Source of the DNA: Pseudoclavibacter sp. AY1F1 | Lineage (GTDB): Bacteria; Actinomycetota; Actinomycetes; Actinomycetales; Microbacteriaceae | Assembly: GCF_002931075.1 (NCBI RefSeq) | Contig: NZ_PSTQ01000017.1 | Span: forward strand, 1 to 47,988 | Reading direction: 5' to 3' | DNA length: 47,988 bases | Notes under the pieces: model-generated | Database searches by the model: none | The model's input: the letters and a program-made list of their open reading frames with translations, nothing else | Told to the model about the DNA's origin: nothing | Program-made: the position numbers and the translations under genes | Part shown: in pieces, positions 1 through 9,063 of the stretch | Numbering within the stretch: position 1 is the stretch's first letter | How the letters are laid out: the number at the start of each line of letters is the position of its first letter

Positions 1-100
1 GGCGGGGTGGCTGGGTACAGCAAGACGAGAGAGGGCCGGGTCGTCGCGAGCCAGCCGGCAAGCGGCGACGTGGCGCGATCAGTCAGATTTTCCACGCGAA

Positions 101-2140
101 GTGACTCGCCATGCACAGAATGTCGGTGGTCCACGAGACGATGAAGGCATGCAAAACGAACCGGTGGACATCGAGGCGCCGCAGCCTGCGGTGCCCGGCC
201 GTTCCGCTCGCATCCGGGAGGTACGCGACCGCCTTGCGGCCTGCCTTGGTGTCGATCCCGCCGTCGTCGACAGTGCTTGCCAGGAGGCCGAAGACCGCAC
301 GGTCGGCCACCGCCGCACTCTGCTGATCTACGCGCTCGCCGACAACCAGCGGCAGCTCAACCACTTGCACGGCGAGCAAGCCGAGCTGCACGCTCGGGCA
401 CTGGAGATGGGGCTCCGCAGCGACGAAGTTGCCGGCACTTCGAGCCCTGCGGTCGAAGTACGGTCGCTTGCGGCTGAGATCGGAGCCGTGTCTGGCAGGT
501 CGCAGCGGTCGGTGCAGATCGAGTTGGGTCGGTCGGATGCGATGGCCAACCTGTTCGAGCCAGTCCAGGTGTCGATGAAGTCCGGGGCGATCAGTCGTGC
601 GCACGCGCTCGTGATCGTCGACGCCGGCCTGCGCATCGTGCATCCCGACCCTGCCGAGCTCGCGCGTCGTCGGGAGGAGTTCTGCCGGGTGGTGCTCGAG
701 AAGGCGGTCTCCACGACTCCCGGGCGCATCAAGGCGATTGCGGAGCGCGCCGCGGAGGAGCTCACGGAGGAGTCGCTCGACGAGCGGTTCGAGCGGGCAC
801 GACGTACGCGCAGGGTGATGCTGTCCCAGCTCGACGATGGGCTCGGCGAGCTCACGATCATCGACTCCTACGCGAAGCTCCGGTTGGTCTTTGACCGAAC
901 GACGAGACAGGCACGAGTCATCAGCGACGCCGAGCGAAGGGCAGCGAGGGAAGCCAACGCAGCCCAGTCGGCTCACCAGACCGACGTTCCTCTCCCCGAG
1001 CCGCGGTCACTCGATGAGGTGCGAGCCGATGTGCTGGGCGACAGCTTCCTCAGGGCGACGCCCGAGGAGTTGAAGGGCCGAGACCCGATCAAGGCGAGGG
1101 TCGCATTCGTGGTGCCCACCGAAGGGTTCCTTGCACCGGCAGCACCTCCGCGCCGCGGAACCCGGCCAGGCCAACCACCGGGTCCGCCTGGGACAGCCGC
1201 AACACTGCCACCGCGAGTGATCTCGACGCCGGCGCTCCTCGACGGCTACATCCCCGTGCCTACCGCGGAGGTCCGTCGTCTGATCGACGCGGCTCCAGAG
1301 TTCGAGCGCATCTTCACCGACCCGATCAAGGGCACGCTGGTCGAGGTCGACACCTACCGTCCGACGAGTGCGATGCGACGACGTCTCTCCGTTCGCGACG
1401 GGCGATGCCGGTTTGTGGGCTGCATGATGCCGGCGAACCGTTGCGAGATCGACCACACGGAAGCTTGGGAGGAAGGCGGCTCCACGAGCCTCCCCAACCT
1501 CGGCCACCTCTGCAAGGGCGACCACACGGGCAAGCACCACGGAGATTGGGCCGTCGAGCAGCTGCCCGACGGCGTCTACGAATGGAAATCGCCCACCGGT
1601 CTCCTCTTCAGCGATGAACCAGTCAAGTTCGGACGACTCACCTCACTGCCCCAGCCGCACCCCTCGCCCCTGACGCAGCCTGCCGCGGACGCCCAATCCC
1701 CAGACCCGCCAGCTCTTCGAGAACCAGGTGAGCCGTACAATCCCGCGAACCCAGGCGACGCTGGCGACGCTGGCGACGCTGGCGACGCTGGCGACGCTGG
1801 CGACGCTGGCGACGAGGATCATCGCAAACGCTTCCCGAACCCTGGCGACGAGGATCATCGCAAACGCTTCCCGAAGATTGGGTATCTAGAGGAGTTCCGG
1901 CGTGAGCGCGCGGCGAAGAAGGCGGCCATCGAGGCTGAGGCCTTGCGGACGCGTCAACCGGAGTTCCGCCCCACAGCGCAACAGGGCACGGCTGATGCAG
2001 CGCAACAAGGCACGGCTGATGCAGCGCAACAAGGCGCGGCTGATGCGCTTGAGCGGAATATGCCGGAGGGCGGGACGAGAACCGGAGGACGAGCGGTCGA
2101 GGAGACCTCGGGCTCCGCACAAGATCCACCGCCCTTCTAG
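101..2140 (+). CDS. DUF222 / HNH endonuclease-signature protein (13E12 repeat family)
   Basis: A 679-residue protein of the actinobacterial DUF222 family with a C-terminal HNH domain. The N-terminal alpha-helical DUF222 part spans roughly residues 40-330. The HNH part begins near residue 436 (CRFVGCMMPANRCEIDH), followed by N and H in SLPNLGHLCKGDHTGKHHGDW, so the zinc cysteines, the catalytic-type His and the Asn/His are present. Family members occur in many copies in actinobacterial genomes; their role is not settled (HNH nuclease, possibly mobile or intein-derived). The C-terminal 150 residues are repetitive: GDA units (DNA 1754-1815), a duplicated 12-residue block with EDHRKRFP (1808-1879) and three AQQGTADA blocks (1976-2047). 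The start is uncertain: GTG at 101 gives the full frame, ATG at 149 is an alternative, and neither has a well-placed ribosome site. Family is clear; function is not. Confidence 0.88.
   Translation: MTRHAQNVGGPRDDEGMQNEPVDIEAPQPAVPGRSARIREVRDRLAACLGVDPAVVDSACQEAEDRTVGHRRTLLIYALADNQRQLNHLHGEQAELHARALEMGLRSDEVAGTSSPAVEVRSLAAEIGAVSGRSQRSVQIELGRSDAMANLFEPVQVSMKSGAISRAHALVIVDAGLRIVHPDPAELARRREEFCRVVLEKAVSTTPGRIKAIAERAAEELTEESLDERFERARRTRRVMLSQLDDGLGELTIIDSYAKLRLVFDRTTRQARVISDAERRAAREANAAQSAHQTDVPLPEPRSLDEVRADVLGDSFLRATPEELKGRDPIKARVAFVVPTEGFLAPAAPPRRGTRPGQPPGPPGTAATLPPRVISTPALLDGYIPVPTAEVRRLIDAAPEFERIFTDPIKGTLVEVDTYRPTSAMRRRLSVRDGRCRFVGCMMPANRCEIDHTEAWEEGGSTSLPNLGHLCKGDHTGKHHGDWAVEQLPDGVYEWKSPTGLLFSDEPVKFGRLTSLPQPHPSPLTQPAADAQSPDPPALREPGEPYNPANPGDAGDAGDAGDAGDAGDAGDEDHRKRFPNPGDEDHRKRFPKIGYLEEFRRERAAKKAAIEAEALRTRQPEFRPTAQQGTADAAQQGTADAAQQGAADALERNMPEGGTRTGGRAVEETSGSAQDPPPF
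1754..2047 (+). repeat. Three in-frame tandem repeat blocks in the DUF222/HNH C-terminus
   Basis: Three different arrays stand in a row inside one reading frame. At 1754-1815 a 9-bp unit (ggcgacgct) is repeated about seven times and encodes Gly-Asp-Ala. At 1808-1843 and 1844-1879 a 36-bp unit is duplicated almost exactly. At 1976-1999, 2000-2023 and 2024-2047 a 24-bp unit occurs three times. All unit lengths are multiples of three, so copy-number changes would alter protein length without breaking the frame. The HNH domain lies entirely upstream. Confidence 0.93.
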
Positions 2141-2474
2141 CCCTTCGGATTCCCACCCCGCTCACCGTTGGCAGGGCGTCGAGCAGTCGTACATTGAGGC
2201 AAGGGGCGCAGGAAATCGGTGCCACTCGCCAACACGACGAGGGCGACACGTAGTAGGGACACATCCCAGGGACACGTAGCAGCTGCCGTCGCAACAGCGC
2301 CAGTCGCGGCAACAGCGCCCGCCGCGGGAGCAGCAAGCGCTCGAACAGCAAGCAGCAACGCGCAACAAGTAACAAGTAACAAGTAACAAGCCAAAAGCAA
2401 CAAGCCACAAGCAACAAGCAACAAGCTCACGAGTGCGAATAGGCAAGCTCACGAGTGCGATCAAAGGAGACGCC
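2141..2474. repeat. Repeat-rich intergenic region
   Basis: This 334-nt gap has no convincing gene. It holds low-complexity sequence: repeated gcaacagcgcc-type words (about 2287-2350), then a run of CAACAAG/TAACAAG heptamers (about 2358-2426), then a 17-bp exact direct repeat, CAAGCTCACGAGTGCGA, at 2422-2438 and 2444-2460. The second copy ends three bases before the ribosome binding site (AAAGGAGA, 2463-2470) of the next gene. Confidence 0.85.
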
Positions 2475-3110
2475 ATGGCTGGTCAGATCATCATCGATCT
2501 TTTCACGACGCTGGACGGGGTGCAGCAGGCTCCGGGCGGTCCGGAGGAGGATCCGGAGGGCGGCTTCCGGTACGGGGGTTGGCAGGCGCCGCTGATGGAT
2601 GAGGCCGAGGGCGACGCGGTCAACGAGGGTGTGCAGAGCATGGATGCACTGTTGCTGGGAAGGAAAACGTACGACATCTTCGCGGCCTACTGGCCTCAGT
2701 ACGCGGGTGGCCCCTCCGACAGCATCGCGTCGGTTTTCAACAGGATCCCGAAGTACGTGGCGTCGCGGGGACGCCCCGATCTCTCGTGGGAGACCTCGCA
2801 CCTGGTGGGGACCGATCTTGCTGCCGAGGTGGCGGAGATTCGGGATCGGCACAACAGCATTCATGTCGTGGGGAGCGTCAACTTCGCTCAGGCGCTTGTG
2901 CGCGAGGGGCTCTTCGATGTCCTGAATCTGTGGGTGTATCCGGTGGTGCTGGGGTCAGGGAAGCGCCTCTTCCCCGACGACGGGCCACCCCTCGGGCTCA
3001 CGCTCCTTGAGCCGCCCGTCGCTTCTCCAGGAGGATGCGTGCTCCTTAAGTACGGCCCAGGAGGACCCGTCGAAACCGCCGACATGGACGAGGCCCTCCG
3101 CGAGCGCTGA
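2475..3110 (+). CDS. Dihydrofolate reductase-family protein (RibD C-terminal domain)
   Basis: A 211-residue single-domain protein of the RibD-C/DHFR-like fold. It starts IIIDLFTTLDG, has the LLLGRKTYDIFAAYWP motif near residues 57-72, and has the HVVGSVNFAQALVREGLFDVLNLWVYPVVLGSGKRLF stretch (shown here by name only as the G-S-x-x-F-x-x-x-L helix and the PVVLGSGKRLF strand) typical of NADPH-dependent reductases of this family. These stand-alone proteins are usually annotated only as dihydrofolate reductase family; the substrate is unknown. The start is ATG 2475, preceded by AAAGGAGA (2463-2470) at ideal spacing, rather than an upstream in-frame ATG at 2433 that lies in the repeat region. Confidence 0.85.
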   Translation: MAGQIIIDLFTTLDGVQQAPGGPEEDPEGGFRYGGWQAPLMDEAEGDAVNEGVQSMDALLLGRKTYDIFAAYWPQYAGGPSDSIASVFNRIPKYVASRGRPDLSWETSHLVGTDLAAEVAEIRDRHNSIHVVGSVNFAQALVREGLFDVLNLWVYPVVLGSGKRLFPDDGPPLGLTLLEPPVASPGGCVLLKYGPGGPVETADMDEALRER

Positions 3111-3243
3111 CTGGCGCAGGTCAGTGGCACTCACACAGGCGATGGCCGCCGCGCAGGTCCATAGCTTTCGGCAGGTCGGTAGCACCAGTACAGGTCAGGG
3201 AAATCTGCGAATCGAGTCTTGGAAAGCGGGAGAGCAGTTACGG

Positions 3244-3279
3244 CGAACTGCCGCTCCGAAATCCCGGAGCGGCAGTTCG
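3244..3279. terminator. Perfect 15-bp hairpin between convergent genes
   Basis: The arms CGAACTGCCGCTCCG (3244-3258) and CGGAGCGGCAGTTCG (3265-3279) are exact inverted repeats around a 6-nt loop. The hairpin sits between the reductase gene (plus) and the end of the MMPL gene (minus), so it probably terminates both. No long T-run follows on either side. Confidence 0.7.
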
Positions 3280-3299
3280 TCGCAGGCCACACGCGAGCC

Positions 3300-5852
3300 T
3301 TAGTGCACCGGGTGCTTGCGCTCCAGCGCGGCCCCTTCGACGTCGACGTTCGGCATGATCTTGTCGAGCCACTTCGGGAGCCACCAGGCGGACTTCCCGA
3401 GGAGGTGCATGAGCGACGGCATGATGAGCATGCGCACGATGAACGCGTCGAGGAGCACACCGAACGCGAGACCGAACCCGATCGAGCGGATCATGGTCGA
3501 CTCGGCGAACACGAACCCGCCGAACACCGACACCATGATGAGCGCCGCAGCGATGACCACGGCCCGCCCGGCCCGGAAGCCCTGCACGACAGCAACCCTC
3601 GCCTCAGCCCCGTGCACGTACGCTTCGCGCATCCCGGACGCGAGGAACAGCTGGTAGTCCATGGCGAGCCCGAACAGAATGCCCACGAGGATGACGGGCA
3701 GGAAGCTCAGGATGGGCCCCGTCGCGTGCAGCCCGATGAGGTCGGCGAACCATCCCCACTGGAAGACGGCCACCACGGCCCCGTACGTCGCGAAGAGCGA
3801 CAGGATGAACCCGCCCGTCGCGATGAGCGGCACGAGGATCGACCGGAACACGAGGATCATGATGAGCAGCGACAGCCCCACAACCAGCGCGATGTAGAGC
3901 GGCAGCACCGAGTTGAGGCCCTCGGAGATGTCGATGTTGATTGCCGCCTGACCTGCAACGCCGAGCGTGATGCCATCCTCGATCTCAGGCAGAGCACGGA
4001 GCTCGCCGACGAGCTGCTCCGTGGAGATGCTGTTCGGCCCCTCCGCCGGCACGACCTGGAAAGCCGTCAGGCTCTTGTTGTCGGAAACCCCGATCGGGGC
4101 GACCGCCGTGACGTCGTCGAGCGAAGCGAGCTTCTCCGCGACAAGCACCTGCTTGTCGAGCACACCCGCATCGTCGAGCCCCTCCGGCAGCGTCGCAGTG
4201 ACGAGCAGGGGACCCGTCGTGCCCGCCCCGAACTGCTCCTCCGTGATCGTGAACGCCTGGTAGGACGCCGACTCCTCAGGCTCCGACGACCCATCGGGCA
4301 GGCCGACCCGCATGGAAAGCGCGGGGATGGCGACCGTGAGCAGCACGGCAACACCAGCGAACACGGTAACAATGGCCCGCCACGTCGGCATTGCCTTCAG
4401 CGGTGCCGCATGCGCGGCCCGCACCTGACCCGTCACGACCCCGACACCGCCGGTCGCGGCCCCCTCGGGGCCCGTGCCGTGCAGCTTGCGGATGTGCGCC
4501 CGCCTCCGCCTGTTGAGCACACGCATCCCGAGCTTGCCGAGCAGCGCCGGCGTCAGAGTGACCGCGATGAGCACAGCGATGAGCACGCAGACCGCGCCAG
4601 CCGTGCCCATAAGCCCAAGGAACGGGATGCCCGTCACGTTGAGAGCCAGCAGGGCGACGATGACCGTCGCACCGGCGAATACGACCGCGTTGCCGGCGGT
4701 GCCGTTCGCGAGGCCGATCGACTCTCGCACGTCCATGCCCTGCATGAGCTGCTTACGGTGCCGGTTCACGATGAACAGCGAATAGTCGATGCCAACCGCC
4801 AGGCCCAGCATGATGCCGAGGACAGGGGTGACCGACGCCATCTGCACAACACCGGAGAAGGCGAGCACGCTGACAACACCGATCGCAACACCCACGAGGG
4901 CCGTAAGAATAGGGAGGGATGCGGCCAGCGCCGACCCCAGCAGCACCAGCAGCACGATGGCCGCGAACACCAGACCGATGGCCTCGCCGATGCCGAAGAT
5001 CTGCGGGACGCTCTGCGCGATGTCCGTCGAGAACGCCACGTTGACGCCCTCCACGGGGTGCGCCTCGAAGTACTCGATGACCCCCTGCTTGGCCTCTTCG
5101 CTCAGCTCAAGGCGAGGCTCCGTGAACGACACGTTGACGATGGCCGTCGACCCGTCCTCAGAGACGAGGCTGATGCCATCCGAAAGTTCGACGAGGGTCG
5201 CGCCGTTCTCCAGCTGCTGCAGCTGCGTGTCGATCTCGTCCTGCGAGGCGTCCAGCGCGGCCTGCTGCTCGGCGAGCGCCTGCACCTGAGCGTCGAGCTG
5301 CGCCTGCTGCCCCGCGATCGCCTCAACCTGGGCGGCCGGATTGCCTGCAGCTACGAGCTGCTGCTTCGCCGCGTCGAGCTGCGCCTGCGCTGCATCGAGC
5401 TGCGCCTTGCCACCGTCGAGCTGGGCCTGGCCCGCATCAAGCTGCGCCTGCCCCGCCTCAATCTGAGTGCGCCCGCTCTCGACCTGCGCCGCCTGACCCT
5501 CGAGCTCGGCAGTCGCCGAGAACGGGTCGATGACGTCCGCAACGTCGGCGAGGTCGCCGCGATCCGCGATGACAGCGCTGATCTCGGCGCGCTGCGCATC
5601 CGTGAGCGCCGAACCGTCCGCAGTCGAGTACACGACGGTGCCGGATGCGCCAGCGAAGTCCGGCAGCTGCTCCTCGAGGTCCGAGATGACCTCACCGGAT
5701 GCGGTGCCGGGCACATCGAAGCTCGACGAGAGGCCCTTGAAGCCAATCAGGAACCCGCCGACGGCGAGCCCGAGGATGACCAGCCAGGCCCCCACGACAA
5801 CCCACACTCGGCGGGTCGCGAAGTTCCCCAGACGGTACAGCAGTTCGGCCAT
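3300..5852 (-). CDS. MMPL/RND-family membrane transporter
   Basis: An 850-residue inner-membrane transporter of the MMPL (RND) superfamily, which exports lipids, siderophores or drugs using the proton gradient. One transmembrane segment lies near residues 17-38. A long periplasmic domain follows and then a block of about five membrane helices; the same arrangement repeats in the second half. The conserved GIDYSLFIVNRHR and GLAMDYQLFLASGMRE motifs, one per half, are present. Residues about 118-220 of the first periplasmic loop are a heptad-like run (AGQAQLD, GGKAQLD, AAQAQLD) expected to form a long coiled-coil hairpin. The start is the second of two close ATGs: GAGAGG is six nt upstream of ATG 5852 but directly abuts the ATG at 5858. 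It is divergent from a TetR gene at 6108, which probably controls it. Substrate is unknown. Confidence 0.93.
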   Translation of the reverse strand: MAELLYRLGNFATRRVWVVVGAWLVILGLAVGGFLIGFKGLSSSFDVPGTASGEVISDLEEQLPDFAGASGTVVYSTADGSALTDAQRAEISAVIADRGDLADVADVIDPFSATAELEGQAAQVESGRTQIEAGQAQLDAGQAQLDGGKAQLDAAQAQLDAAKQQLVAAGNPAAQVEAIAGQQAQLDAQVQALAEQQAALDASQDEIDTQLQQLENGATLVELSDGISLVSEDGSTAIVNVSFTEPRLELSEEAKQGVIEYFEAHPVEGVNVAFSTDIAQSVPQIFGIGEAIGLVFAAIVLLVLLGSALAASLPILTALVGVAIGVVSVLAFSGVVQMASVTPVLGIMLGLAVGIDYSLFIVNRHRKQLMQGMDVRESIGLANGTAGNAVVFAGATVIVALLALNVTGIPFLGLMGTAGAVCVLIAVLIAVTLTPALLGKLGMRVLNRRRRAHIRKLHGTGPEGAATGGVGVVTGQVRAAHAAPLKAMPTWRAIVTVFAGVAVLLTVAIPALSMRVGLPDGSSEPEESASYQAFTITEEQFGAGTTGPLLVTATLPEGLDDAGVLDKQVLVAEKLASLDDVTAVAPIGVSDNKSLTAFQVVPAEGPNSISTEQLVGELRALPEIEDGITLGVAGQAAINIDISEGLNSVLPLYIALVVGLSLLIMILVFRSILVPLIATGGFILSLFATYGAVVAVFQWGWFADLIGLHATGPILSFLPVILVGILFGLAMDYQLFLASGMREAYVHGAEARVAVVQGFRAGRAVVIAAALIMVSVFGGFVFAESTMIRSIGFGLAFGVLLDAFIVRMLIMPSLMHLLGKSAWWLPKWLDKIMPNVDVEGAALERKHPVH

Positions 5853-5912
5853 CAGCATCCTCTCGGCGCACGCATCGTGCGCGCTCGTTCGTAGTGGCGC
5901 GCCGCCCGAAAC

Positions 5913-6042
5913 CGATCACAGAGACCGAAACCGATCACAGGGACCGCAAACGACCACAGGGACCGCAAACGACCTCAGGGACCGCAATCGAACACAGGGA
6001 CCGAAACGATCGCAGGATCGAGGCCGATCGCAGGGACCGACG
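5913..6042. repeat. Tandem 18-19-bp repeat array in the divergent MMPL/TetR promoter region
   Basis: Seven head-to-tail units of 18-19 bp with consensus near CGATCACAGGGACCGCAAA start at 5913, 5932, 5951, 5970, 5989, 6007 and 6025. There is no spacer between units, so this is not a CRISPR array. It fills most of the gap between the divergent MMPL and TetR genes and could present repeated regulator sites, or could be one more of the minisatellites found across the window. Confidence 0.9.
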
Positions 6043-6094
6043 TGGGAGCGCCGCCCTAGATCATACGCAACGTCTCGTCTACGCAGTTTGTGAA

Positions 6095-6107
6095 TATGAT
6101 GGCGGGC
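6095..6107 (+). promoter_or_regulatory. Leaderless-type -10 of the TetR gene
   Basis: TATGAT (6095-6100) ends exactly 7 nt before ATG 6108. That spacing puts the transcription start at or next to the first base of the start codon. No ribosome site is visible, which agrees with leaderless translation. Confidence 0.6.
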
Positions 6108-6767
6108 ATGCCAGAGCAAGCCGCAGACGTCTCAAAGCAAGCGCCAGATGTCTCAGAGCAAGCCGCAGGCGTCGACGAGCGCACCGCTTCCGGCCACCGC
6201 CAGGGCCCCGTCCGCAGCGAAGCGGCGCGAGTCGCGGTGCTCCAGGCGACCTCGAAGCTGTTCGCCGAGCGCGGCTACGAGCGCCTCACCATGGAGGGCG
6301 TCGCCTCCGAAGCGGGCGTCTCCAAGCAGACCATCTACCGCTGGTGGCCCTCGAAGGGCGCACTCGTCTCCGACTGCCTCCTCCAGGGACAGCTCTTCCC
6401 GGACCGCTTCACGGTGCCGAACTCGGGCGAGCTGCGCCGAGACCTCACGGCTTGGCTCGACACCATCCTCGCGCTGCTCGGCCAGCCACAGGGCGAGCTG
6501 CTTGTCCGCTCCCTCATCGCCGCCTCGGTCGAGAACGCCGACATCGGCAGGCGACTCCACGAGAGCCTCGGAGCCAGCCAGTCCCTCACCGAGAGGTTCC
6601 AGATCGCCATCGCCGACGGCCAGCTCGCGCCGGATGCACGCCTCGAGGAGATCGGCGAGGCGATCATCGGCGCGCTCCTCCTCCGCGCTCTCAGCCGAAG
6701 CGAGTCGAACGCGGGGAGCATCCAACGCCTCCTCGACGCGTTGCTCGGGCCGGCGCTCCCCGCTTAA
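6108..6767 (+). CDS. TetR-family transcriptional regulator
   Basis: About 219 residues. The HTH lies near residues 40-85 (ARVAVLQATSKLFAERGYERLTMEGVASEAGVSKQTIYRWWPSKG region, with the TetR-typical VSKQTIYRWWPSK recognition helix). The C-terminal ligand domain is of the TetR_C type found next to efflux genes. The first 25 residues are a degenerate repeat, QAADVSKQAPDVSEQAAGVDE, outside the TetR fold. The start at 6108 is chosen because of the leaderless -10 (6095-6100); GTG 6090 and ATGs 6096/6099 are in frame but overlap that hexamer. Divergent from the MMPL gene and probably its repressor. It ends 26 nt before the convergent histidine phosphatase. Confidence 0.87.
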   Translation: MPEQAADVSKQAPDVSEQAAGVDERTASGHRQGPVRSEAARVAVLQATSKLFAERGYERLTMEGVASEAGVSKQTIYRWWPSKGALVSDCLLQGQLFPDRFTVPNSGELRRDLTAWLDTILALLGQPQGELLVRSLIAASVENADIGRRLHESLGASQSLTERFQIAIADGQLAPDARLEEIGEAIIGALLLRALSRSESNAGSIQRLLDALLGPALPA

Positions 6768-6793
6768 CGTCCGCGCAACTCAGCCCCAGGACC

Positions 6794-7326
6794 TCATTCC
6801 CCCAGGAAGCGGGCTGTCGGCCATCCCGAGGTGGGCTCGAGAAGCACGACCTGCCCGTTCAGGATGCGCGGGCACGCAACCCCGGTGACAGCTTCGATTC
6901 CCGCGCGAAGGAAGACGCCGTGACTCACGACGACCGCCGTGCCCGGCGCAGCCAGGAGAGCAGTGAGCGTGGACCCTGCCCGCTCGCCGAGCTCGGCCGC
7001 AGTCTCCGAGCCCGGGTAGGCGCCGGCCGGCCAGCGCTCGGCGGCCTCGGCCACCTGCATCCCCTCGGCCTCCCCGAAATCGCGCTCGATCAGCCCAGGT
7101 TCAACAACCGGGGCGGCCATCTCGAAGTGGGAGCCGATGATCGCCGCCGTCTGCGCCGCTCGGGTCAACGGAGATGTGACCACGCGCCCCCACTGTGCAC
7201 GGGCGAGCAGCCTGCCCGCGGCGTGCGCCTGCAGTTCGCCGTGCGCATCGAGGGCGATGTCGCTGCGCCCCTGCAGCCGCCGCTCCAGGTTCCAGGCGGT
7301 CCGGCCGTGCCGCACGAGAGCCAGCA

Positions 7327-7327
<1 letters not shown>
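6794..7327 (-). CDS. Histidine phosphatase family protein (phosphoglycerate mutase-like)
   Basis: A 177-residue branch-1 histidine phosphatase. The catalytic LVRHGRTAWN motif is at residues 4-13 (His7), the second Arg/Glu elements are in TSPLTRAAQTA and LIERDFGEAEG (residues 51-90), and the second catalytic His is in VVVSHGVFLRA (His136). It hydrolyses small phosphoesters or phosphoproteins via a phosphohistidine; the substrate is not predictable. The start is ATG 7327, overlapping the stop of the ABC ATPase as TGATG, so it is translationally coupled as the last gene of the importer operon. A longer open frame upstream is only the antisense reading of the ATPase repeats. Confidence 0.9.
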
Positions 7328-8805
<1,478 letters not shown>

Positions 8806-9063
8806 GGTGTGCCCTTCGAGAAGGTCGAACGGATGGGGGACGCGGGAATGGAGGGACACGGGAATGGGGGACGCAGGAATGGAGGGACGCGGGAATGGAG
8901 GGACGCGGGAATACGGGAATACGGGAATGCGGGAATGCGGGAATACGGGAATGGAGGGAGGACCGAGCAGGCGCTGGGCCCCCGCTTCAGCGCCCTCGTC
9001 ACTTGGGCTCTCGTCACTTGGGCCCCGCGTCACTTGGACGCCCGCGTCACGTAGGCGCCCGCG
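8806..9063. repeat. Two tandem arrays between permease and ATPase genes
   Basis: The 258-nt gap is almost all repeat. About 8830-8957 is a run of GGGAATGGAGGGACGC-like and GGGAATACG/GGGAATGCG units. About 8996-9075 holds five units around GTCACTTGGGC; on the minus strand each is a copy of the last codons and stop of the permease (GCGCCCAAGTGA), so the end of that gene was multiplied downstream. No gene or clear terminator is seen. Confidence 0.88.

Noticed and set aside
101-2140. DUF222/HNH protein as part of a prophage or integrated element
   Set aside because: No integrase, attachment repeat or phage gene is nearby, and the family is a normal multicopy component of actinobacterial chromosomes.
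3219-5894. 891-codon open frame on the plus strand opposite the MMPL gene
   Set aside because: It encodes an Arg/Asp/Glu/His-rich protein with no recognisable domain. It is the usual antisense shadow of a high-GC gene, and the MMPL protein on the other strand is unambiguous.
5913-6042. CRISPR array
   Set aside because: Units are directly adjacent with no spacers, and no cas genes are in the window.
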